64,000 nucleotides of DNA. It comes from SLSG01 sp964477035. GTDB taxonomy: Bacteria; Bacteroidota; Bacteroidia; Bacteroidales; UBA7960. The notes under the pieces were generated by a model. It had not been told where the DNA came from. It searched no databases and was given only the letters and a program-made list of their open reading frames with translations. This document shows, piece after piece, positions 52,476 to 63,614 of the stretch. The stretch is from assembly GCA_964477035.1 (NCBI GenBank), contig CAYZCW010000003.1, positions 1-64,000 of the forward strand, written 5' to 3'. Position numbers and translations under genes: made by a program. Positions within the stretch are counted from its first letter, which is position 1. Each line of letters opens with the position of its first letter.

Positions 52476-53753
52476 TCAGGGCAACAGGTCCTTGCCGATG
52501 TCGTAGCGGAAATATTTTCCCCGGTAATCGATCTGGCGGACGCTTTCATAGGTCCTGGCCAGGGCTTTTGCGGCGTTGTCGCCCAGGGAGGTCACCGCAA
52601 GCACCCGCCCCCCGCTCGTTTTGTACATGGCCTCTTCCTTGCGCACACCGGCATAAAACACCAGGCTGTCCGTGACCCGCTCCAGATTGTGGATCATGTG
52701 GCCCGTATCGTAGTTTCCGGGATAGCCTCCCGAGGCCAGCACCACCGTGGCGGCATGTCTGGAGGTCACCTCCAGGCTGTACCCTTCCAGCCTGCCGCTG
52801 CCCGCGGCCTCCAGCAAGTCCAGCAGATCGGAGTCGATGCGGGGCAGGATGGCCTGGGTTTCGGGATCGCCCAGCCGCACGTTGTATTCGATCACGTAAG
52901 GATCCTCCCCCACCACCATCAGCCCCAGGAACAGGAAGCCACAGTAGCGGATGCCTTCCCGGGAAAGGCCGTCGATGGTGGGACGGATGATGCGTTGCTC
53001 TACCTTCTGCATGAAGGCCTTGCCGGCAAAAGGCACGGGGGATACGGCGCCCATGCCACCCGTGTTCGGCCCCGTGTCCTCCTCCCCTATGCGTTTATAA
53101 TCCTTGGCCGCCGGCAGAAGGACATGGCTTTTGCCATCGGTCAGCACGAACACCGACACTTCCACCCCCTGCAGAAATTCCTCCACCACCACCGTGGCCG
53201 AAGCCTGCCCGAACAGTTCGCCGGACAACATCTCATCGAGGGTTTCCTCCGCTTCCTCCAGCGAATCACAGATGATGACCCCCTTCCCGGCCGCCAGCCC
53301 ATCGGCCTTGAGCACATAGGGTGCGGTCAGGGTTTTCAGAAAGGCCTTCCCTTCTTCCAGGGTCTCCCTGGTGAAGGAACGGTAGGCGGCCGTGGGGATG
53401 CCGTGCCGCATCATGAAGGCTTTGGCAAATGCCTTGCTTCCCTCCAGGCGGGCCCCCGCAGCGGAAGGCCCCACGAACAGGACCTTCGCCAGCCGCTCGT
53501 CCTGTGAAAAGTAATCCGCCACCCCTTTGACCAGGGGTTCTTCGGGTCCCACCACCACCATCCCGATGTCCCGTTCCAGGACAAACCGGCCCAGGGCTTC
53601 AAAATCGGTGGTTTTCAAGGGAACGTTTTCTCCGAGAAGGGCGGTGCCCGCATTGCCCGGCGCACAGAACAGTTTGTCACAACGGGGGCTTTGGGAAAGC
53701 TTCCAGACCAGGGCGTGCTCCCGCCCGCCGGATCCCAGTACCAGGACGTTCAT
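52476..53753 (-). CDS. purD: Phosphoribosylamine--glycine ligase
   Basis: 425 residues from the ATG at 53753 (MNVLVLGSGGREHALVWKL); an ATG five codons upstream is possible. ATP-grasp fold: VVVGPEEPLVKGVADYF, YVLKADGLAAGKGVIICDS, the metal-binding EYNVRLGDPETQAILPRID, and a C-terminal domain with VLASGGYPGNYDTG. It joins glycine to phosphoribosylamine in the second step of purine synthesis. It begins about 44 bp after the M3 peptidase stop and is followed by DUF6427. Confidence 0.97.
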   Translation of the reverse strand: MNVLVLGSGGREHALVWKLSQSPRCDKLFCAPGNAGTALLGENVPLKTTDFEALGRFVLERDIGMVVVGPEEPLVKGVADYFSQDERLAKVLFVGPSAAGARLEGSKAFAKAFMMRHGIPTAAYRSFTRETLEEGKAFLKTLTAPYVLKADGLAAGKGVIICDSLEEAEETLDEMLSGELFGQASATVVVEEFLQGVEVSVFVLTDGKSHVLLPAAKDYKRIGEEDTGPNTGGMGAVSPVPFAGKAFMQKVEQRIIRPTIDGLSREGIRYCGFLFLGLMVVGEDPYVIEYNVRLGDPETQAILPRIDSDLLDLLEAAGSGRLEGYSLEVTSRHAATVVLASGGYPGNYDTGHMIHNLERVTDSLVFYAGVRKEEAMYKTSGGRVLAVTSLGDNAAKALARTYESVRQIDYRGKYFRYDIGKDLLP

Positions 53754-53796
53754 GTTGGTCGATTTCATTTCAGGTATCGGGTTTTGGGGGATGACC

Positions 53797-55887
53797 CTAT
53801 TTCAGTCCGTCCCTTTCCAGCAGGGCGTCTGGCGTGGGCTCCTGCCCACGGAACCGCCTGTACAGGACCATGGGATGCTCCGAGCCCCCTTTGGACAGGA
53901 TGTGCTCGCGGAAAGAAGCCGCCGTTGCCCTGTCAAAGATACCATTTTCGCTGAACACCTTAAAGGCGTCCGCATCCAGGACTTCCGACCATTTGTAGCT
54001 GTAGTAGCCGGCCGAGTAACCGCCGGCAAAGATGTGGGCAAACACCGGACTGAACAGGGCACCGTCCACCGGCGGAAGGAGCGCCGCCGGCTCCATGGCG
54101 TGACGTTCGAATGCCAGTATGTCGCCTTCAAAGGGGCTGGTGAGGCCATGCCATGCCATGTCATTCATGCCGAAACCCAGTTGCCTGAGGATGGCGTAGC
54201 CTGCGTTGAAGTTGCGTGCTTCTATGATCTTGCGGACGAGCCCGGCCGGGATGGGCTCGCCGCTCTGGTAGTGCACGGCGAACAGATCCAGAAACTCTTT
54301 TTCGAGCGACCAGTTCTCCATGATCATGGAGGGAAGCTCCACGAAATCCCGGTACACGCTCGTGCCCGACAGGCCCGGATAGGTCACGTCAGACAGCATC
54401 CCGTGCAAGGCGTGGCCAAACTCATGCAGGAAGGTCCGCACCTCATTGAACGTCAGAAGGGAGGGCCTGGTGTCGGTGGGTTTGCTGAAGTTGCACACCA
54501 GGGAGGTATGCGGCCTGACATCCCGCCCGTCCAGGCGGTGCTGCTCCCTGAAGCTGGTCATCCAGGCGCCCGGGCTCTTGCCATCGCGCGGAAAGAAATC
54601 CAGGTAGAGCACGGACAGGAAGCGGCCGTCGCCGTCGAACACCTCATAGACCTCCACATCCGGATGATAGACCGGAATGCCCTCGTTGCGTTCGTAACGC
54701 AAACCCCACAGGCGTCCTGTCAACCCGAAAATCCCCTGCTTGACCGCCTCCAGTTCAAAGTAAGGCCTGAGGGCTTCCTCATCCAGATCGTAGCGTGCCT
54801 TGCGCAATTTCTCGGAGTAATAGGCCCAGTCCCAGGGCATCAGGTCGTCCACCCCATGCATCTCCCGGGCCACTTCAGAGACCTCCGACAACTCCTTTTC
54901 AGCCGTGGGCCGGGCGGCGTCCAGCAGTTGCTGCAACAGCGCGTTCACCTTGTCCGGATGTTCCGCCATGCGCTCCTCCAGGACAAAGTGGGCGTGGGTG
55001 GGGTAACCCAGCAGCAGGGCGCGTTCCAGCCGCAGGTTGGCGATCCGGCGAAGGACCTCCTTGTTGTCGTGGTCGTTATCCTGGTTGGCCCTCATGGTGT
55101 AGGCCATGTACAACTGCCTGCGCAAATCCCGGCTGTCGGCATACTGCATGAACGGCCCGAAGCTGGGTGCCTGCAGCGAAAAGGCCCACCCCTCCAGTCC
55201 GCGGTTCCTGGCCAGCAGGGCAGCCGCCTCCACGGCCGTTTCCGGCAGGCCGGCAAGGTCTGCGGCATCGGTCAGGTGCAGGACAAATGCATTGGTTTCG
55301 GCCAGGACATTGTCCTGGAACTGCAGCGACAGGTCCGACAATTCCCTCGAAATTTCCCTCAGCCGGGCCTGACCGTCCGCATCCAGGCTGGCCCCGTTGC
55401 GTGCAAAGCGCTTGTAGGTCTTTTCCAGCAAGGTCGCCTGTTCAGGGGTCAGGTTCAGGCTTTCGCGGCCCTCATACACTGCCTTGATGCGCTCGAAAAG
55501 CCTTTTATTGAAAAGGACGTCGTTCCCATAGTCGGATACCAAAGGCGCCACTTCCCGGGCGATCTCCTGCATGCGGCTGTCGGTTTCGGCACTGTTCAGG
55601 TTGTAAAACACATTGCTCACCCTGTCCAGCAACCCGCCGCTGAAGGCAAGCGCCTCAATGGTGTTGGCAAAGGTAGGAGGATCATCCGAGCCGGCGATGG
55701 CATCGATCTCTTTCAATCCGGTTTCTATGGCGGCCTGAAAGGCCGGGGCGTAATGGTCGTGTTCGATCCGGTCGAATGGAGGTGTCTGATGGGGTGCGGG
55801 GAATTCAGCCAGAAGGGGGTTGTGTTCCTGCACGCAGGCCGTGGTGGTCATGGTCATCGCAATTAATAAGTATATAAGTCTTTTCAT
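53797..55887 (-). CDS. M3 family peptidyl-dipeptidase, lipoprotein
   Basis: 696 residues. A lipoprotein signal peptide (KRLIYLLIAMTMTTTAC) puts it on a periplasm-facing membrane surface. The zinc motif HEFGHALHGML (HExxH) is at about residue 484, with the third-ligand Glu downstream (ELPSMIMENWSLEKE). The upstream SVLYLDFFPRDGKSPGAW and the C-terminal GGYSAGYYSYKWSEVLDADAF are typical of Dcp/OpdA. It removes dipeptides or cleaves short peptides, complementing the exported S9 peptidase at 23-26 kb. It leads the purD-DUF6427 run. Confidence 0.94.
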   Translation of the reverse strand: MKRLIYLLIAMTMTTTACVQEHNPLLAEFPAPHQTPPFDRIEHDHYAPAFQAAIETGLKEIDAIAGSDDPPTFANTIEALAFSGGLLDRVSNVFYNLNSAETDSRMQEIAREVAPLVSDYGNDVLFNKRLFERIKAVYEGRESLNLTPEQATLLEKTYKRFARNGASLDADGQARLREISRELSDLSLQFQDNVLAETNAFVLHLTDAADLAGLPETAVEAAALLARNRGLEGWAFSLQAPSFGPFMQYADSRDLRRQLYMAYTMRANQDNDHDNKEVLRRIANLRLERALLLGYPTHAHFVLEERMAEHPDKVNALLQQLLDAARPTAEKELSEVSEVAREMHGVDDLMPWDWAYYSEKLRKARYDLDEEALRPYFELEAVKQGIFGLTGRLWGLRYERNEGIPVYHPDVEVYEVFDGDGRFLSVLYLDFFPRDGKSPGAWMTSFREQHRLDGRDVRPHTSLVCNFSKPTDTRPSLLTFNEVRTFLHEFGHALHGMLSDVTYPGLSGTSVYRDFVELPSMIMENWSLEKEFLDLFAVHYQSGEPIPAGLVRKIIEARNFNAGYAILRQLGFGMNDMAWHGLTSPFEGDILAFERHAMEPAALLPPVDGALFSPVFAHIFAGGYSAGYYSYKWSEVLDADAFKVFSENGIFDRATAASFREHILSKGGSEHPMVLYRRFRGQEPTPDALLERDGLK

Positions 55888-55946
55888 GGTATAAAGGTGC
55901 TTGGGGTACGGAATGTTTGACGGGGGCGGAAAAACCGCACAAGTTT

Positions 55947-55962
55947 AATCAATTTATTGATT
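55947..55962. promoter_or_regulatory. Palindrome upstream of arcA
   Basis: AATCAATTTATTGATT has 7-bp arms and a 2-base centre. It lies 10 bp upstream of the arcA -7 box, replacing the missing -33 element, where an activator or repressor could contact polymerase. The regulator is unknown. Confidence 0.4.
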
Positions 55963-55972
55963 TGATAATTGC

Positions 55973-55980
55973 TATTTTTG
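55973..55980 (+). promoter_or_regulatory. -7 box TATTTTTG of arcA
   Basis: TAnnTTTG match about 60 bases before the arcA start. No TTG at 19-21 bp; the palindrome at 55947-55962 occupies the site. Confidence 0.5.
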
Positions 55981-56038
55981 CCGGATAGCCTGATGGAATC
56001 GTCCCGCAGGGAAAGTGAACCTTAAAATGCTACCAGCG

Positions 56039-57301
56039 ATGCAGGAAAAAATGCCGGCACAGGTGTATTCGGAGATCGGGACCCTGGAAGGGGTCATCAT
56101 CCATTCCCCCGGTCCGGAGGTGGAAAACATGACCCCCGAGAATGCGGAAAGGGCCCTGTACAGTGACATCCTGAACCTGGTGGTGGTCCAGAAAGAATAC
56201 AACCAGTTCAGGGGAATCCTTGAGAAATATGCCCGGACATTCGAGATCCGGGACCTGCTGAAGGAAGTGCTCAAAAACGAGAAGGTCAAGGAAAGCCTGA
56301 TCCAGAATATCTGCCTGAATGAGATGTCGGACTGCATCGGGGAGGTTCTGACCGCCATGGATGACGACGCCCTGGCCAGGGCACTCATCGAAGGGGTTTG
56401 GGTACAAAACGATTCCCTGACCAACTACCTGAGCAAAGACCGCTTTTCCCTCAAGCCCCTGCACAACTTTTTCTTTACACGGGATGCCAGCATCTCCATT
56501 CATGATATGGTCCTCATCGGATCCATGGCGTCTCCCGTCAGGTTCCGCGAAACCCTCATCATGGAGGCCATCTTCGACTTCCATCCCCTGCTGAGCACCA
56601 GGACACTGAATCCCAACCCCAGAAAAAAGAAGGAGAGCGGGGTCCTGGTGGAGGGCGGGGACGTGCTGGTGGCGCGCGAAGACATCCTGGTCTGCGGCAT
56701 CGGGTCAAGAACGAGCGCGCAGGGCATCGATTTCATCATGAAGCATCTGAAGGAAAGGAATGAGAAACAACACATCCTGGTGCAGGAACTGCCCATATCC
56801 CCCGAATCCTTCATCCACCTGGACATGGTCTTCACATTGCTCGACCGCGACGTCTGCATGATCTATGAACCCGTGATCATGAAGATGAACAAGTTTCAGA
56901 CCGTCCACCTCTACGCCGAAGGCGGCAAGGTACAATTCGTCCGGGAGGTGAAGAACCTGCCCGAGGCCCTCGGCAATCTCGGCATGGACCTGCAACCCGC
57001 CCTGTGCGGAGGCGGCAGCGACCAGCGGTACCAGGAGCGTGAGCAGTGGCATAGCGGGGCCAACTTTTTTGCGCTGGGACCCGGGCAGGTTATTGGTTAC
57101 GCGCGCAATGTCCGCACCCTGGAGTCCCTCAGCAAGCTGGGGTTTGAGGTCTACAAGGCCTCCGACATCCTGAAAGGCCGGGTGGAGCAACCCCGCGACG
57201 GCCGGTTTGTCATTACCATAGACGGCTCCGAGCTGCCCAGGGGCGGGGGGGGTGCCCGCTGCATGACCATGCCCGTGAGCCGCAAGCCGCTGGACCAGTG
57301 A
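56039..57301 (+). CDS. arcA: Arginine deiminase
   Basis: 420 residues from the ATG at 56039; ATG 56027 and GTG 56015 are alternatives in the same frame. Guanidino-group hydrolase fold with all key motifs: FFFTRDASISI, VEGGDVLVA, SFIHLDMVFTLLDRD (catalytic His and Asp), GANFFALGPGQVIGYARN, and the nucleophilic Cys in PRGGGGARCMTMPVSR at the C-terminus. It converts arginine to citrulline and ammonia for ATP production or acid resistance. No ornithine carbamoyltransferase, carbamate kinase or antiporter gene is adjacent. Instead its stop overlaps the start of an unknown lipoprotein gene by 4 bp. Confidence 0.93.
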   Translation: MQEKMPAQVYSEIGTLEGVIIHSPGPEVENMTPENAERALYSDILNLVVVQKEYNQFRGILEKYARTFEIRDLLKEVLKNEKVKESLIQNICLNEMSDCIGEVLTAMDDDALARALIEGVWVQNDSLTNYLSKDRFSLKPLHNFFFTRDASISIHDMVLIGSMASPVRFRETLIMEAIFDFHPLLSTRTLNPNPRKKKESGVLVEGGDVLVAREDILVCGIGSRTSAQGIDFIMKHLKERNEKQHILVQELPISPESFIHLDMVFTLLDRDVCMIYEPVIMKMNKFQTVHLYAEGGKVQFVREVKNLPEALGNLGMDLQPALCGGGSDQRYQEREQWHSGANFFALGPGQVIGYARNVRTLESLSKLGFEVYKASDILKGRVEQPRDGRFVITIDGSELPRGGGGARCMTMPVSRKPLDQ

Positions 57302-58108
57302 ACAGAAAACCATCCGACATGACACCGACCATGCACACAAGAGACCTGTTCCGCAGGTCTGCCAGGCGCCACAGGGGCCTCCTTCTTATGGCGGCACTGA
57401 CCCTGTTGCTGCCCGCCTGCAGCCGGGACCGGCAACGGGACACCAACATCGAACAGCCCGCCCACGAACTGGCATCACGCATCCTGGCCCCCGGCATGGG
57501 CACCATCGGGCTGGTCCAGGAGGGGAAGGTCTATGTCTATTTCATCAACGAACAATACGCCTGGGTGCTGGACAAGCTCTCCCAGTTCAACATCCCGGAA
57601 GACAACAACGGCTTGCTCGCCATGGGCATGGGGACCATCGGGGTGGTGGAGGGAGGGGAGATCCGGTTCTACCGCCTGGATGCTTACAACAACTGGATCA
57701 GCGAAGAACGGTTCACATTCAGGCTGCCGCGAAGGTACGACCGCCTCATGGCCATGAAAATGCCCTGGGAGATGGGGGTGATCGGCATCGAGCACCATGG
57801 GTTTACCGAGTTTTTCTATTTCAGTGAATCAGGGGAGTGGACCCAGGACGAAACGGCTGTCTTTGAGGTTCCCGAAGGCGTAGACCGCTATTTCCCGCTG
57901 GGAAGCATGATGATGGCGGGGGTGGACGGCCACCGCCTGGGGGTCTATGCCCTGCAGGCCGAGGGAGGCTGGCAGCTGCTGGAAAACCAGGTCCTCCGGC
58001 TGCCCGGCGGCTACGAGGCGATCATCCCCTGGGAGCCCGGGGTGCTGGCCGTCCTTCTGGAAGACCGCCTGGAGTTTTTCCAGCTGGAAACCGAGCAGGG
58101 TCGCTGGA

Positions 58109-60964
<2,856 letters not shown>

Positions 60965-60984
60965 GGATAAAAAAATTGAACCTG

Positions 60985-60992
60985 CAAAGGTA
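60985..60992 (-). promoter_or_regulatory. -7 box TACCTTTG of uvrA
   Basis: Minus-strand TAnnTTTG only 21 bases before the uvrA ATG. The heptad tract begins 19 bp upstream of it. No LexA-type site was recognised. Confidence 0.5.
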
Positions 60993-61010
60993 GGGGTTTT
61001 TGGGGAGAAG

Positions 61011-61105
61011 TTGGCTATTGGCTATTGGCTATTGGCTGTTGGCTGTTGGCTATTGGCTGTTGGCTGTTGGGTTTAGGCTTTTGGCTGTTGGGGGTTGGTG
61101 GTTTG
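61011..61105 (+). repeat. 7-bp tandem tract (TTGGCTA/TTGGCTG) between uvrA and the MMPL gene
   Basis: Eight perfect TTGGCTA or TTGGCTG units run from 61011 to 61066, then degenerate units to about 61105. It separates two divergent promoters; its end supplies the TTG of the rightward promoter. Confidence 0.9.
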
Positions 61106-61125
61106 GCGGGGGTTGACTACCTTTG
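61095..61125 (+). promoter_or_regulatory. Promoter of the MMPL/RND transporter gene
   Basis: TTG (61095-61097), a 20 bp spacer and TACCTTTG (61118-61125). The TTG belongs to the last degenerate repeat unit. The ATG follows 22 bases after the -7 box. Confidence 0.65.
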
Positions 61126-61146
61126 CCCCGTTTTTTCCGGTAGCTT

Positions 61147-63504
61147 ATGTGGGAAGTCATCGTTCGCATCATCCTTCGCAACCGCCTGACCATTCTGTTG
61201 GTCATCGGCGGCCTGACCGGCCTGATGGCCTGGCAGGCAGGCAGGGTGAAGATGTCGTACGAGCTGGCACAGATGCTTCCTTCCCACGACCAGGCCTTCC
61301 GCGACTACGAGCATTTCCGGGAAATCTTCGGGGAGGACGGCAATGCCGTATTCATCGGGATGGAGGATGAACATGTCCGCTCCCTGCCCGGGTTTCTGCA
61401 GTGGCAGTCCTTTACCGACAAGCTGGCCGCCATCCCCGGGGTCACCGGGGTGGTCAACCTGACCCGCCTTCCGCTGCTGGTACGCAATGACAGCCTCAGG
61501 CGGGTTGAGTTCAGGCCCCTGTTCGAAGGGGCACCGGCCGACCAGCATGCCCTCGACAGCTTGCTGTCCATCGGTTTCGACCAGTCCTTTTTTAAAGACC
61601 TGTTGTTCAACCCGCAAACGGGGGCCCTGCTGACCGTGGTCAGCCTCGACCGCGACATCCTCAACACCCCGGAACGCATCGACCTGGTCAACGCCATCAG
61701 GAAGGCCGGCCGCGCCTATTCCCTCGAGAGCGGCATTGACCTGCATTACAGCGGACTGCCTTACATCCGGACCCAGACCATGAAGAAGGTGAACACCGAA
61801 CTGAAGCTGTTCGTCCTGCTGGCCATGGTGGTGGCCTCCCTGGCCCTGTTCCTGCTGTTCCGGTCCTTCAAGGCGGTGCTGTTTCCCATGATCATCGTGG
61901 TCATCAGCGTGGTATGGGCCCTGGGGACCATCGGCCTGCTCGGGTATGAGATCACGATACTCAAGGGCATCATCCCCCCGCTGATCATCATCATCGGGGT
62001 GGAGAACTGCATCTTCCTGCTGAACAAATACCACCACGAATACCGGGCCCACGGCAACAAGATCAAAAGCCTGGTGAGGGTGGTACAGCGGGTGGGCAAT
62101 GCCACCCTGCTGACCAATGCCACGACGGCCGTCGGTTTTGCCACATTCATCATCACCGGCAACCGCATCCTGGTCGAATTCGGCATCGTGGCCGCCCTGA
62201 ACATCCTATCGGTCTTCCTGCTCACCATCACCCTCATCCCCATCTTCTACAGCTACCTGGAGCCACCCAAATACCGGCACATCAGGCACCTGAACAACCG
62301 CCGGATGCAGCGAATGATCCGCGGGATCATCCGGGTGGTCAGCCACCACCGCGCCAGGGTCTATGCCGTGGCCGTGATTCTCCTTTTAGGCGGACTGGCC
62401 GGCATGACCCGTCTGCATACTTCCGGCAGCGTGGTGGACGACATTCCCCACCGCGACCCGCTGTATACCGACCTGTTGTTTTTCGAACGCCACATCTCGG
62501 GCATCATGCCCTTCGAGGTCATGATCGAAACCGGCCGTCCGAACGGCGTGGTCCGCCCGGCCACCCTGGAGGCCATCGAGGCCTTGCAGGCGGAGATGGC
62601 CGCCATCCCTGAATTGTCCCGTCCCCTGTCCGTGGCCGAGGCCATGAAACTGGTCCGGCAGGCCTTTTACCGGGGCGAGCCCGCCATGTATGGCCTGCCC
62701 AACCGGCACGACCGCAACTTCATACAGTCGTACATCCCGGCCGGGTCCATGGGCGACCAGTCCCTGCTGCGGTCCCTGGCGGACAGCAGCCTGCAGACCA
62801 CCCGCATCAGCGTGCAGATGGCCAATATCGGCACGAGGGACATCCGACGCATTCAGGAGGCATTGCAACCCCGCATCGATTCCCTCTTTGACCCCGCCAC
62901 CCACAAGGTCACCATCACCGGCACCAGCGTGGTCTTCCTCAAGGGGACCGAGTACCTGGTTAGGAACCTGCTGACCAGCCTGCTGTTCGCCATCGCCATC
63001 ATATCGGTGCTCATGGCCCTGCTGTTCAGCCGCGCGCGTATGGTGATCATCTCCCTGATCCCCAACCTGTTTCCGCAGATCCTGACGGCCGCCATGATGG
63101 GCTACCTGGGCATCCCCATCAAGCCGTCCACCATCATCATCTTCAGCATTGCCCTGGGCATATCGGTCGACAACTCCATCCATTTCCTTGCCAAGTTCCG
63201 CCAGGAGTTGCGTCTGAAAAACTACCACATCAAGCATGCCGTGATCTCGGCCCTGAATGAGAGCGGGGTGAGCATGATCTATACCTATGGGGTGCTGTTC
63301 TTCGGTTTCATCATCTTCACCTTTTCGACCTTCGGCGGCACCCAGGCCCTCGGCTACCTGATCGCCTTCACCCTGAGCGTGGCCCTGCTATCCAACCTAT
63401 TTCTGATGCCATCCATCCTCCTCTCCCTGCACAAGCGGGTGGAAGGAACCCGCCTGGAGCGTTCCCTGCTGGGCAAGGCTGACCCATCCGACGGCTTGCT
63501 TTAA
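61147..63504 (+). CDS. MMPL/RND superfamily transporter
   Basis: 785 residues with the duplicated 1+5 helix layout of RND proteins. A first helix (LTILLVIGGLTGLMAWQAG), a large periplasmic loop, then five helices from LKLFVLLAMVVASLALFLLF to FLLTITLIPIFYSYLEP. A second set (RARVYAVAVILLLGGLAG, then LLFAIAIISVLMALLFSRARM to FTLSVALLSNLFLMPSILL) mirrors it. GISVDNSIHFLAKFRQE carries the charged residues expected for proton relay. This MMPL branch often exports lipids, hopanoids or sterol-like molecules. No membrane-fusion or outer-membrane partner is adjacent. Confidence 0.88.
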   Translation: MWEVIVRIILRNRLTILLVIGGLTGLMAWQAGRVKMSYELAQMLPSHDQAFRDYEHFREIFGEDGNAVFIGMEDEHVRSLPGFLQWQSFTDKLAAIPGVTGVVNLTRLPLLVRNDSLRRVEFRPLFEGAPADQHALDSLLSIGFDQSFFKDLLFNPQTGALLTVVSLDRDILNTPERIDLVNAIRKAGRAYSLESGIDLHYSGLPYIRTQTMKKVNTELKLFVLLAMVVASLALFLLFRSFKAVLFPMIIVVISVVWALGTIGLLGYEITILKGIIPPLIIIIGVENCIFLLNKYHHEYRAHGNKIKSLVRVVQRVGNATLLTNATTAVGFATFIITGNRILVEFGIVAALNILSVFLLTITLIPIFYSYLEPPKYRHIRHLNNRRMQRMIRGIIRVVSHHRARVYAVAVILLLGGLAGMTRLHTSGSVVDDIPHRDPLYTDLLFFERHISGIMPFEVMIETGRPNGVVRPATLEAIEALQAEMAAIPELSRPLSVAEAMKLVRQAFYRGEPAMYGLPNRHDRNFIQSYIPAGSMGDQSLLRSLADSSLQTTRISVQMANIGTRDIRRIQEALQPRIDSLFDPATHKVTITGTSVVFLKGTEYLVRNLLTSLLFAIAIISVLMALLFSRARMVIISLIPNLFPQILTAAMMGYLGIPIKPSTIIIFSIALGISVDNSIHFLAKFRQELRLKNYHIKHAVISALNESGVSMIYTYGVLFFGFIIFTFSTFGGTQALGYLIAFTLSVALLSNLFLMPSILLSLHKRVEGTRLERSLLGKADPSDGLL

Positions 63505-63505
63505 G

Positions 63506-63543
63506 AATTCCTTTGGGAATTGGTTTTTAAAGACGTAGTTTTG
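63506..63543 (+). promoter_or_regulatory. Promoter of rfbA with overlapping palindrome
   Basis: TTTG (63512-63515), a 20 bp spacer and TAGTTTTG (63536-63543). The -33 TTTG is exactly the centre of the palindrome AATTCCTTTGGGAATT (63506-63521), so a bound regulator would mask it. Confidence 0.6.
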
Positions 63544-63614
63544 CGATAACCATCCGATTGACAAACATGAACGTCCCTTCCGGAGCGCCGGCGGGATCAT
63601 TCAAGGAGGCTGAC

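Noticed and set aside
53527..55866. 779-codon open frame antisense to the M3 peptidase gene
   Set aside because: Lies opposite purD and the M3 peptidase; no signal, domain or promoter supports it.
61011..61105. CRISPR-like array
   Set aside because: The unit is only 7 bp with no spacers, and no cas gene is nearby; it is a simple tandem repeat.
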